This document shows positions 1-7,771 of a DNA stretch of 64,000 bases, piece by piece. Each line of letters begins with the position of its first letter. Position 1 is the stretch's first letter. This DNA comes from SXXK01 sp046074645 (GTDB lineage Bacteria > Planctomycetota > Planctomycetia > Planctomycetales > Planctomycetaceae). The translations under genes were made by a program, and so were the position numbers. A model generated the notes under the pieces. That model was not told the origin of the DNA. It was given only the letters and a program-made list of their open reading frames with translations, and did not search any database. The stretch covers positions 1 to 64,000 of the forward strand of contig JBJTOP010000227.1 in the NCBI GenBank assembly GCA_046074645.1. Reading direction: 5' to 3'.

Positions 1-533
1 GGCACTCCTGAGTCGCTCCAGAACACGCCGCCGCATAGTTTGAGGGGCCAGTCGGGGAGTGTCCCCGCGGCGGGGGATTTTGGTCGAGGTTCGGTTTTGA
101 CGGTTGAAGTGGTTCCAGTATTTGTAGCGGTGGGAGTGGCCAGGCTCATGCTGTGGCTGTCTCCTGCAGAGTCCGATCTCTGCATTCCAAAATCGACAAA
201 GTAAGCAGGCAGGAAATGGCACTCCTGAGTCGCTGCAGAACACGCCGCCACATAGGTTGCAGGGTCTTTCGGGGAGTGTCCCCGCGGCGAGGGATTTGGG
301 TCGAGGTGCGAATTTGACGGTTGAAGCGGTTTCAGTCTTTGTAGCGGTGGAAGCGGCGAGGTTCGTGCTGTGGCTGTCCGCTGCAGAGTCCGATTTTTGC
401 ACTCCAAAATCGGCACGTTAAGCGTGCAGAAAAAGGCACTTCTGAGTCGCTCCAGAGCACACCGCCGTGTAGGTTGCAGGGCCAGTCGGGGAGTGTCCCC
501 GCTGCGGGGGATTGGCGTCGAGGTTCGATTTGA
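1..533. repeat. 217-bp tandem repeat, two full copies plus a partial third
   Basis: Three copies begin with the same word, GGCACTYCTGAGTCGCT, at 1, 218 and 435, so the period is exactly 217 bp. Copies 1 (1-217) and 2 (218-434) are full length and differ by scattered substitutions. Copy 3 (435-533) breaks off abruptly after about 99 bp, where transposase-like sequence begins. The left end of the array is cut by the window edge, so more copies may lie outside. 217 is not a multiple of three and no frame stays open through all copies, so a coding repeat is unlikely. Each unit contains the internal inverted word GGGGAGTGTCCCC. It is far too long and too diverged for a CRISPR array. Confidence 0.9.
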
Positions 534-718
534 GCAACCAGGAACTGGTCGATCACCTGTCTGCCGGCAGAAAGGAAACCTCCGAACAGTCCACGTTCAA
601 GCTCTTTGATCACCATACCCTGCCGAGCGGTTTCCTCAATCAGGGGAGAGAGCATCACGGCCAATTTCACAAACACATCTGACTTGCTCAATTCATTGCC
701 AGCTGTAATGCTCGCCAC
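530..718 (-). pseudogene. 5' fragment of an ISKra4-like transposase gene
   Basis: Reading leftwards from an ATG at 718, about 63 codons resemble the N-terminus of the large ISKra4-type transposases seen in planctomycetes. The recognisable part is the segment ELERGLFGGFLSAGRQVID (residues about 40-58), which in the family precedes the zinc and catalytic domains. At about 533 the frame runs into copy 3 of the 217-bp repeat and continues as unrelated residues to 332. The rest of the transposase, several hundred residues, is absent. I see no clear terminal inverted repeats. It is a dead remnant. The family assignment rests on memory of the motif and is only moderately secure. Confidence 0.5.
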
Positions 719-908
719 CGGCTTCCATGCCTTGCGTCAAACGGTTTGTTACACCCGCACAGCATCGCATGAAGGCCACTTGCCCACACACCAGTTTTCA
801 CTGGTCTCACACCACAAGTGTGGTCACACTCTCCGAGGAACCATGGATCACTGTGCCAATCGAGTGGTGATGCTTTAATACTGACTTTTATTTCGATTGG
901 AATCTTTG

Positions 909-1046
909 ATGTTTGAGAACACAGTTCGTGGGGCAACTCGTTTTGTTTTGCTGAAATCCGGTCATTACGAACTGATCGGGAAGCTTGGCGAAGGCGACAT
1001 GGGTGCAGTGTACCCCGGACGGCAGACGGCAATTGAGCGAGTTTGA
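909..1046 (+). pseudogene. Truncated Ser/Thr protein kinase, glycine-loop fragment
   Basis: An ATG at 909 opens 45 codons ending at TGA 1044-1046. The translation contains YELIGKLGEGDMGAVY, which is the beta1 strand and glycine-rich ATP loop (GxGxxGxV) of a bacterial Hanks-type kinase, followed by PGR and then divergent sequence. The lysine, HRD and DFG motifs are missing and cannot be found in other frames downstream. This is a broken kinase gene beside the transposase stub and the repeat array, so the whole 1-1460 interval looks like a decayed insertion or rearrangement site. Confidence 0.7.
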
Positions 1047-1462
1047 GCAAATCATTTGGACACTTGTACGAGTGGAATGTTTGCTGCGGCCGGTTGCGAT
1101 GACCCCTGGATAAGCCCCCGCTGGAAGGCCGCCGATGCTGCTGACATCAACAGTGCCGGCAGCTTTGAGGCCCAGTACTGTACGCAGATGGCAGGTAAAA
1201 TCTGCAATGCCCCTGAAAGTCGCGCAGCAACCACCACACCCTGACGTGTCCTCGGATGTCTCTCAAAAGAACAAGGCTCCGCTGACAAGCGCCCCAATAA
1301 CAATCCCATGCCCCCCAATCACTGGGCGAAACAACCGCCATCCACTACAAACCCTCCCGCCAACAGACCCGCACCAGATGGCGAAAAGCCTGCCAACCAC
1401 TAGCCAACCACCAACCACTGGCCACCAACCACTGACCAGCTCTCATTATCGGAAACCAAAAC
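1047..1462. other. Intergenic stretch with low-complexity CCAACCACT tract
   Basis: I see no convincing coding sequence in these 416 bases. Positions 1393-1436 are a stutter built from CCAACCACT and CCACCAACCACTG words. The reverse complement contains CAGTGGTTGGTG twice. The same 12-mer occurs in the spacer near 53425-53436, so this is a shared kind of intergenic filler. No strong Shine-Dalgarno sequence precedes the ATG at 1463. Confidence 0.6.
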
Positions 1463-2632
1463 ATGTCCAGTCCTGATATTACCAGCGCCATCGAACGCGT
1501 TATGCAATTGATTTCCATCTCGGGTGGAAGCGGCTCCGAACTGGCCGTTGCCGACTGGATTACTCAACAATTGCAGGCTGCCGGTGTTCCTGCCGAAGCA
1601 TTTTTTCGAGATACCGCGCATAAGAAGAGTCCGGCCGGGGGGAACACGGGGAATTTGATTGTGAAGCTCAGGGGCACCCGCCGCGCTGCTCGCAGACTGC
1701 TCATGGCACACATGGACACGGTTCCCATCGCGGTCGGCGCGATGCCGGTCCGTGATGGGGACTGGATTCGCCCAAAATCACGGGAGACGGCTCTGGGGGG
1801 TGATAACCGTGCTGGCTGTGCAGTGGTGCTGACTGCGATTCTGGAAATCCTCAAACAGAAGCTCGACTACCCGCCGCTGACTTTGCTGTTTACGGTACAG
1901 GAGGAGACGGGGCTTCGCGGGGCGAGGTATCTCAACACGGCGAAACTCGGTCGCCCGGAACTTTGTTTTAACTGGGACGGCCGTGATCCCTCCAGTCTGA
2001 CTATCGGAGCGGTGGGTGCCAGCAATTTGTCCATTCGGATTGAGGGGATTGCCAGTCATGCGGGGGCGCATCCGGAACGCGGTGTGAACGCGGCCATAGT
2101 GGCAGCAACGGCGCTTGCCAAACTCCGCGAAAACGGCTGGCATGGGCTTGTCAAAAAAGGTCGTTCGCGTGGATCGAGCAACGTCGGCGTGATTCGTGGC
2201 GGTGACGCGACCAATGTCGTGATGCCTCTCGTGCAGCTGGAGGCTGAAGCGCGAAGTCACGATTCCGACTTTCGTCGTCGAATCGTGGCAGCATGGCATG
2301 AAGCGTTTACCACCGCAACCGCTGGTCTCAGCACTGACGACGATCGGACCGGACTGCTGCAGTTCAACGAAGAAGTGCGTTATGAACCATTTCGGATGGA
2401 TCCCGGCAGCCCGTGCGTGCTGGCGGCCAAACAGGCCGTTCAGGCTGTTCAACTGAAACCGCTCGTTCAAATCTGCGACGGCGGGCTTGATGCCAACTGG
2501 ATGGCTGTTCACGGCTTCCCTGCAGTCACTCTGGGTTGTGGCCAGCACGACATTCATACGGTGAATGAATGTCTGAACATCCCTGAGTATCTGAACGCCT
2601 GTCAGATTGCACTGCACCTGGCGAGTCTCTGA
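1463..2632 (+). CDS. M20 family metallopeptidase (peptidase T-like)
   Basis: A 389-residue cytoplasmic enzyme of the M20 peptidase clan, closest in pattern to tripeptide aminopeptidase PepT and related aminoacyl-peptide hydrolases. The two-zinc site is visible: H83 and D85 in AHMDTV, the bridging D114 in GGDNRAG, catalytic E147 and ligand E148 in VQEETG, D172 in NWDG, and H365 in the C-terminal IHTVNE motif. The lid and dimerisation segment carries SHAGAHPERGVNA (198-210), which is typical of PepT-like enzymes. Length fits the family. It lies alone, converging on the TPR gene downstream, with no operon partner. The exact substrate cannot be read from the sequence; a peptide or acyl-amino-acid hydrolase is expected. 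Confidence 0.85.
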   Translation: MSSPDITSAIERVMQLISISGGSGSELAVADWITQQLQAAGVPAEAFFRDTAHKKSPAGGNTGNLIVKLRGTRRAARRLLMAHMDTVPIAVGAMPVRDGDWIRPKSRETALGGDNRAGCAVVLTAILEILKQKLDYPPLTLLFTVQEETGLRGARYLNTAKLGRPELCFNWDGRDPSSLTIGAVGASNLSIRIEGIASHAGAHPERGVNAAIVAATALAKLRENGWHGLVKKGRSRGSSNVGVIRGGDATNVVMPLVQLEAEARSHDSDFRRRIVAAWHEAFTTATAGLSTDDDRTGLLQFNEEVRYEPFRMDPGSPCVLAAKQAVQAVQLKPLVQICDGGLDANWMAVHGFPAVTLGCGQHDIHTVNECLNIPEYLNACQIALHLASL

Positions 2633-2685
2633 AACACAACGTTACGGTGGCCGTATGGAATATTCCAGCAGGCCGTGCAGCGGCG

Positions 2686-3840
2686 TTATTCCGTCACCGG
2701 TTTGCGTGCCACAATCAGCGCCAGATGTTTTCTCATCCGTTCCTTTTCGCCTGGAGGGCACTTTTCAACAGCGGTCGCCGACCATTTTCCGGCTTCTTCG
2801 TATTGCCCGGCCGCTGCAAGTGCGGCTGCAAGTGTATCGAGGGTATTCCATTGTCGATATTCGGTCAACGCGCAAGCTGACTTTGCCAGCTCGATAGCGC
2901 GTGCTGAATTTCGGAACGATTCATCCGGACATGTTGCAAGAATCCATGCAAGGTCATTCGTTGCCTCGAAGGATTCGGGGCTCAGCCGGATAGCTTCTTC
3001 CAGATCTGCGATTGCCTTTGTGAATTCTGATTTCTGTCGCCACGCGTATGCGCGGTTGCCGAGAGCATCGACGTATTTAGGATTCACTTTGAGTGCGGCT
3101 GTGAAATCCGTAATGGCTTCGTCATAGCGCTGCATTTTCTGTCGTACGATGCCTCGATTATTGAGTGCTTCGACGAAGCTGGGGTTTTTGAGCAGGGCAT
3201 CCTGAAGATCGGTCAGGGCGCGTCGATAATCTGCCAGTTCGATGGCAGCGAGAGCGCGATTGTTGAGGAACAGGACGTTGCCTGGTTCCAGCCGCAGCGC
3301 CTCGGTGAAGTCTGCAATGGCCAGCTTGTGGGCTCCCATCAGATGGCGGGCTTTGCCGCGATTGTTGAGTGCGCCGGGATTTTTGGGGAGCATTTGCAGA
3401 CTGGCGGTGAAGTCAGCTTCGGCCGGCTGGTACTGGTCGTGCGCCAGGTAGGCCACGCCCCGCAGATTCAGATTCTCCGCCGTTCGATTTCGGGACAGTC
3501 GATTCGAGAGTTCCCCGATGGCCGTGTCAAATAAAATCGTCTCCTTTTCCCACAACCAGCCGCCTCTTTCCGCAATCCAGAGCCATTCGCCGTTGGTGAG
3601 CGAGACTGTGTAGACTTCTCCGAGCCATGCCGTCCAGACGGTCGATTGCGGTGTCTTGAGTTGTGCACCGTGCTTCGACACCATCACCCGCTGGCCGATG
3701 CGGGGATCCTGTCCTGTCGCGGCTGGTGGCTGTGTCTGTTGCTGAGCAGCAAAGGCGAACACCGGGAATTCTGCGGATGCTGGGAGAATCAGGGAAAGCA
3801 CAAGCAACCGCTGCAAAGCACGAGAGAAGGCTGGAGACAC
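2686..3840 (-). CDS. Secreted TPR repeat protein
   Basis: 384 residues read from a GTG at 3840, preceded by a good AGGGGA ribosome site about nine bases upstream; there is no in-frame ATG nearby. Residues 1-31 form a signal peptide with a likely cut after FAFA. Residues 45-100 resemble a small SH3-like or beta-barrel segment (RVMVSKHGAQLKT, then a tryptophan-rich strand). From about 120 to 300 there are five to six 34-residue TPR units with the usual pattern (LNNRG, YDEAITDFTAAL, NPKYVDALGNRAYA). The protein is probably periplasmic and binds partner proteins. Nothing in the context names the partner. Confidence 0.75.
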   Translation of the reverse strand: MSPAFSRALQRLLVLSLILPASAEFPVFAFAAQQQTQPPAATGQDPRIGQRVMVSKHGAQLKTPQSTVWTAWLGEVYTVSLTNGEWLWIAERGGWLWEKETILFDTAIGELSNRLSRNRTAENLNLRGVAYLAHDQYQPAEADFTASLQMLPKNPGALNNRGKARHLMGAHKLAIADFTEALRLEPGNVLFLNNRALAAIELADYRRALTDLQDALLKNPSFVEALNNRGIVRQKMQRYDEAITDFTAALKVNPKYVDALGNRAYAWRQKSEFTKAIADLEEAIRLSPESFEATNDLAWILATCPDESFRNSARAIELAKSACALTEYRQWNTLDTLAAALAAAGQYEEAGKWSATAVEKCPPGEKERMRKHLALIVARKPVTE

Positions 3841-4033
3841 GATGCAAATCCCCTGAAAACACGGGAAATTTCCTGATTTGCCACAGTTTGACCGGGAAAT
3901 TCTGCTGCATCTCTACTGCTTAGTGCAAGACCACTTGCTGGTCAGCCAGCGACCTTCTCGCTATCTTCCACCCGCCACTGCACTCTTGTACCCTGTGCAG
4001 CCGGTTCAGAGAATCAGAATGGAGTCAGGATTC

Positions 4034-5254
4034 ATGGATCGAAACAGTTCCTCGGGGTCGGCATCCGGCCCCGCTTCCGGGGCGGCCCCTGGCATCGTGC
4101 AGGGTCTGCGACGCCTCGTTAATGATCTGCAATCACTCACCAATCCCGAACTCGGTGGACTTTCCCATGTCTGCTGCGGACGCACTCGACTGATCCGCTT
4201 CGCTGACGGCCAGGTCGATTATTGCGATCAACCAGTTGCAAAGCTGGCTGAGGATCCCTTCGAACACACGGCTCTGCTGCTGCTCCGTCAGACACCTCCC
4301 ACAGAAGAATCGCTGGCCGACTGGATCGCCCTGATCCGCGACGCGGGAGTGTTGGAAGAATCCCCCGGAGATTTGTTTTCTCACCTGCCAGCCGGATTGC
4401 GCCCGCTTGAGCTGTTTCCGTTGTGCCTGCAGCTGCTGTCGCTCTTCAGCGCGGAGTTACCGGAGCAGACGGAGGAGGCAGGACGAGCACATGTCTGGCG
4501 TTTAATGGGGCGGCTGCCGCTGCTGTTCAGCGCTGCGATGCACTCGTCAGGACTCTCTTCCTTCCCTGCACTGGCGAATGCCGAACCAGCTCAGTCGGAC
4601 GGCTGTCTGACATGGGCCGGACGGCTGCTCCAGCGTCTCCGCGGCGGCTCGGAAATTCCCTCGCAGGCCGAAGACGCTGCGATGAATGTGCTGCTGACCT
4701 GCACCTGCCTCACGGAAATGCGGCCCGCCTGTTTTGCTGCCCGCATGGCCGCGAGTACGCGTTGTGGACTGACCGCGGCCCTGCAAAGTGCGGCTTCGCT
4801 TTATACAGCGCAGCTGCAGAATGATCCCTACGAGTGGACGTCGCGACTGCTCACGGGGTTCTCCGGTCCGCGGGAAGTGGATGCATGGCTGAACCGGCGG
4901 GAACGCCCCGGAATGCCGTTCGGGTTTGCATCCACCGTGGCCGATAACCGTGCCAGAATCCTCGCCACAGCCGCTGAAACACTGCTGGGCTGTCCGGAAC
5001 GAATCCGTATTGCCGCCGTGGCGGCTCGATTTGAGAAGCGGCTGGCAGTTGAAAACCTCGCCCCGACGCTTGACTGGGCAGCCATTCGTCTGATGGTGCT
5101 GCTGGATTTGGCGCCCGATCGACAGTCTCTCGTGATTGGTATGTCGCGTCTCATTGGCTGGGCTGCTCACGCGATTGAACAGCAAAAATCTGGCATCAGC
5201 CTGCTTCCTGGCCTACGCTACGGCGATGCAGTGGACGATTCCGAAAGCGTCTGA
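4034..5254 (+). CDS. Degenerate citrate synthase-fold protein
   Basis: 406 residues from ATG 4034, which has GGAG ten bases upstream; an in-frame ATG at 4019 would add five residues. The layout follows citrate synthase. An N-terminal segment (GLSHVCCGRTRLIRFADGQ, 42-60) resembles the family's opening strand, followed by a helix matching the LAxxPFExxxxLLL region. The C-terminal SRLIGWAAHAIEQ (371-383) with LRYGD matches the family's RxxGWxAHxxEQ ending. The catalytic parts are not conserved: the region that should hold the first histidine reads LTCTCLTEMRPACFAARM (221-238), GPLHGG is absent, and GHRVY is replaced near MPFGFAS (294-300). I infer a non-catalytic or re-purposed paralogue. It lies 65 bp upstream of thrC on the same strand. 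Confidence 0.6.
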   Translation: MDRNSSSGSASGPASGAAPGIVQGLRRLVNDLQSLTNPELGGLSHVCCGRTRLIRFADGQVDYCDQPVAKLAEDPFEHTALLLLRQTPPTEESLADWIALIRDAGVLEESPGDLFSHLPAGLRPLELFPLCLQLLSLFSAELPEQTEEAGRAHVWRLMGRLPLLFSAAMHSSGLSSFPALANAEPAQSDGCLTWAGRLLQRLRGGSEIPSQAEDAAMNVLLTCTCLTEMRPACFAARMAASTRCGLTAALQSAASLYTAQLQNDPYEWTSRLLTGFSGPREVDAWLNRRERPGMPFGFASTVADNRARILATAAETLLGCPERIRIAAVAARFEKRLAVENLAPTLDWAAIRLMVLLDLAPDRQSLVIGMSRLIGWAAHAIEQQKSGISLLPGLRYGDAVDDSESV

Positions 5255-5319
5255 CACCTGCCGGGTAGTGTTTCCGGGGGGCAATTTCGGGGTTTCCCCG
5301 CACTTTTGACGGTTGTGAC

Positions 5320-6714
5320 ATGTCAGTTTCTGCGGCTTTTCAGCGGTGCATTCATCCGGATTGTGGTGCTACATACGACGTCGGCCAGGTGCTCACATCC
5401 TGCCCGCGGTGTGGCACCCTGCTGGATCTTGCTTACGACTGGAACCGGATTCCGCTGCCACGGCGACTGGCGGACTTCTCCGCCCGCTGGTCCTCCCGCC
5501 TGAATCCGCTTGATTACAGCGGCGTCTGGCGGTTTCGTGAGCTCCTGCCGTTCGCCCCCGATGATCAACTGGTCACCATCGGTGAAGGCCAGACGGTGCT
5601 GCAGCGAAACGATCTGCTTGCCCGTCAGTGCAGTATGTTACCGGGGTCACTGTTTCTGCAGTATGAGGGCCAGAACCCGTCGGGCAGTTTCAAGGACAAC
5701 GGCATGGCCGCCGCATCGACTCATGCCCGTATGGTGGGTGCCACCATGACGGCCTGTGCTTCGACCGGCAACACCAGTGCTTCACTTGCCATCTACGCCG
5801 GCGTCACTGGCCTGTTTCGCTGTATCGTTTTCATCGGCAGCGGCAAGATCGCTTTCGGTAAGCTGTCGCAGGCCCTCGACTATGGCGCACGCACCATTCA
5901 GATTCGCGGCGACTTCGATGATGCACTTGCCCGCGTTCGTGACATTTGTTCGAAACACCCCATCTATCTTTGCAACAGTGTCAATCCATTTCGGCTGGAA
6001 GGTCAGAAGACGATCATGTACCGAGTGCTTGAGGGCCTCGGCTGGGAAGTACCCGACTGGATCGTCGTTCCCGGCGGAAACCTTGGCAACAGCAGCGCCT
6101 TTGGAAAGGCATTTCTCGAACTGCAGCAGCTGGGATTGATCAATCGCGTTCCCCGACTGGCCGTCATCAATGCCGCGGGTGCTGGCACACTGAATGAATT
6201 CTGGAACTCCGGAAACCTGCGCTGGAACGAGGGACGACCGGATCAGCTGCTCATGTCAGAACGGTTCGCCCGCATGGATGCGCTGAACGAACGTGCCGCG
6301 ACGCTTGCCAGTGCCATCGAAATCAATCGCCCGGTGAACCTCGTGAAGGCACTTCGCGCACTCGATGTCTGCCATGGAGTGGTGCGGACCGTCAGCGACC
6401 AGGAAATTATCGACTCCAGAGCCCGCATAGCCGCCACCGGTTTCGGCTGTGAACCCGCCAGCGGTGCCACCGTCGCCGGATTGCTGAAACTTCGCGAAGA
6501 GGGCGTCATCGCCCCTTCTGACCGCGTCGTCTGCATCCTCACCGGACATCAGCTGAAAGACCCCGACCTCACCATGGCCTACCACTCCGGCGAATCTGCC
6601 CTCTTCGACAAGAAACTCCGCCCTGCCGGTGTCACCGCCGCTCCGTTCGCCAACCCCCCTGTTGTCGTGGATAACAACGAAGAGGCAATCATGGCCGTGC
6701 TCAACGAAATGTAG
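5320..6714 (+). CDS. thrC: Threonine synthase
   Basis: 464-residue PLP enzyme that converts O-phosphohomoserine to threonine, the last step of threonine synthesis. The PLP lysine is K125 in NPSGSFKDNG, and the phosphate-binding loop is the STGNTSAS motif near 148-155. The protein starts with a zinc-ribbon-like knuckle (C10, C15, C28, C31), which occurs in one class of bacterial threonine synthases. The C-terminal part has SGATVAGLLKL and a VVCILTGHQLKDP segment typical of the family. The stop at 6712-6714 directly abuts the end of the convergent dehydrogenase gene. It may be co-transcribed with the citrate-synthase-like gene upstream. Confidence 0.93.
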   Translation: MSVSAAFQRCIHPDCGATYDVGQVLTSCPRCGTLLDLAYDWNRIPLPRRLADFSARWSSRLNPLDYSGVWRFRELLPFAPDDQLVTIGEGQTVLQRNDLLARQCSMLPGSLFLQYEGQNPSGSFKDNGMAAASTHARMVGATMTACASTGNTSASLAIYAGVTGLFRCIVFIGSGKIAFGKLSQALDYGARTIQIRGDFDDALARVRDICSKHPIYLCNSVNPFRLEGQKTIMYRVLEGLGWEVPDWIVVPGGNLGNSSAFGKAFLELQQLGLINRVPRLAVINAAGAGTLNEFWNSGNLRWNEGRPDQLLMSERFARMDALNERAATLASAIEINRPVNLVKALRALDVCHGVVRTVSDQEIIDSRARIAATGFGCEPASGATVAGLLKLREEGVIAPSDRVVCILTGHQLKDPDLTMAYHSGESALFDKKLRPAGVTAAPFANPPVVVDNNEEAIMAVLNEM

Positions 6715-6715
6715 T

Positions 6716-7756
6716 TCAGCAGTCAACCTGCGACTGCCCGGTGATCTGAATCCATTTGCGGCGGAATGATTCACGCTCGAATAACTCCGGATTGAGCACT
6801 CCGCGGGGCCGATGACCACGCGAAAGGTCCAGCATGCAGCTGCATGCCATTCTGCCGATGTCACGGAAGAGCTCTTCGGTCCAGGCAATGGAATGCGGCG
6901 CGAGCAGCACATTATCGAGCTGGCCAAAGCGATGCGGCGTCAATACGGGCTCAGTTTCAAAACAATCCAGCGCAGCTCCGGCAATCCGCTGCTGCTGAAG
7001 CGCATCAAACAGCGCATTCTCATCCACAATTCCGCCGCGAGCGGTGTTCAGCAGGAAGGCGGTTGGCTTCATCAGTCCAAGTTCCCGAGCACCCAGCAGC
7101 CCGCGAGTACTTTCGTTCAGCGGGCAGTGCACCGACACAAAATCAGATGCCCGCAGCAGCTCGTCGAGGCTCACACCGCGAACCCCCTGCCGCTCCAGTG
7201 CCTCTGGCGGGGCGAATGGGTCGTAAACCACCGGCTGACACATGCCGAAACCACTCAGCAGTTCAACCAGTTTGCGACCAATTCCTCCAAAGCCGATGAC
7301 TCCCAGCGTCCGGTCACGCAGTTCGCAGCCCATATAGCGCGTCCTTGTGTTCCAGTCACCAGTACGGACAAGGCGATCCTTAATCAGCATCTGATGCGAC
7401 AGCGCGATCATCCAGCCTGCTGTTGCTTCAGCGACCGGACGATCCACAGCGCCGACAGTAATCATCACCAGCACATCACTTGCTGTGCAGGCTGCCACAT
7501 CCACAGAATCATATCCCACGCCGAAGCGTCCAATTGCCAGCAGTTCATCCGCGTGGGCAACCGAAGCGGCGGTCACGCGAGGTGTCAGCACGATGACTCC
7601 GTGACAATCCTGCAGCTGGTCAGGAGTGATCTCGGGGCGGTGTTCCGTGAATTTTCTCACCGCAGCCTGACCATTCAGCAGATCAAGGCCCATGTCGGAG
7701 AACTTCGGCTGGCCGGATGCATCAAAGAAGTCGGCCGTCAGACCCACATGGAACAT
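6716..7756 (-). CDS. D-2-hydroxyacid dehydrogenase, SerA-like
   Basis: 346 residues of the NAD-dependent D-isomer 2-hydroxyacid dehydrogenase family. The Rossmann fingerprint GFGGIG lies at 155-160 and the catalytic set is intact: R240 in NTARGGIVDE, E269 in ETEP and H288 in APHS. There is no C-terminal ACT domain, so it is not a classical regulated phosphoglycerate dehydrogenase. It follows the aldolase-cupin gene at a distance of 15 bp on the same strand, so the two are almost certainly one transcript and probably act on the same 2-oxo or 2-hydroxy acid. The substrate is not predictable from sequence. Confidence 0.85.
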   Translation of the reverse strand: MFHVGLTADFFDASGQPKFSDMGLDLLNGQAAVRKFTEHRPEITPDQLQDCHGVIVLTPRVTAASVAHADELLAIGRFGVGYDSVDVAACTASDVLVMITVGAVDRPVAEATAGWMIALSHQMLIKDRLVRTGDWNTRTRYMGCELRDRTLGVIGFGGIGRKLVELLSGFGMCQPVVYDPFAPPEALERQGVRGVSLDELLRASDFVSVHCPLNESTRGLLGARELGLMKPTAFLLNTARGGIVDENALFDALQQQRIAGAALDCFETEPVLTPHRFGQLDNVLLAPHSIAWTEELFRDIGRMACSCMLDLSRGHRPRGVLNPELFERESFRRKWIQITGQSQVDC

Positions 7757-7771
7757 GTTCTTGCTTTCTCG

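Noticed and set aside
1..533. CRISPR-like repeats
   Set aside because: The units are 217 bp, adjacent and diverged, with no spacers and no cas genes.
791..830. Small hairpins CCAGT/ACTGG and ACCACAAGTGTGGT near the transposase stub as possible IS ends
   Set aside because: No matching inverted copy or target duplication was seen on the other side, and ISKra4-type ends could not be confirmed.
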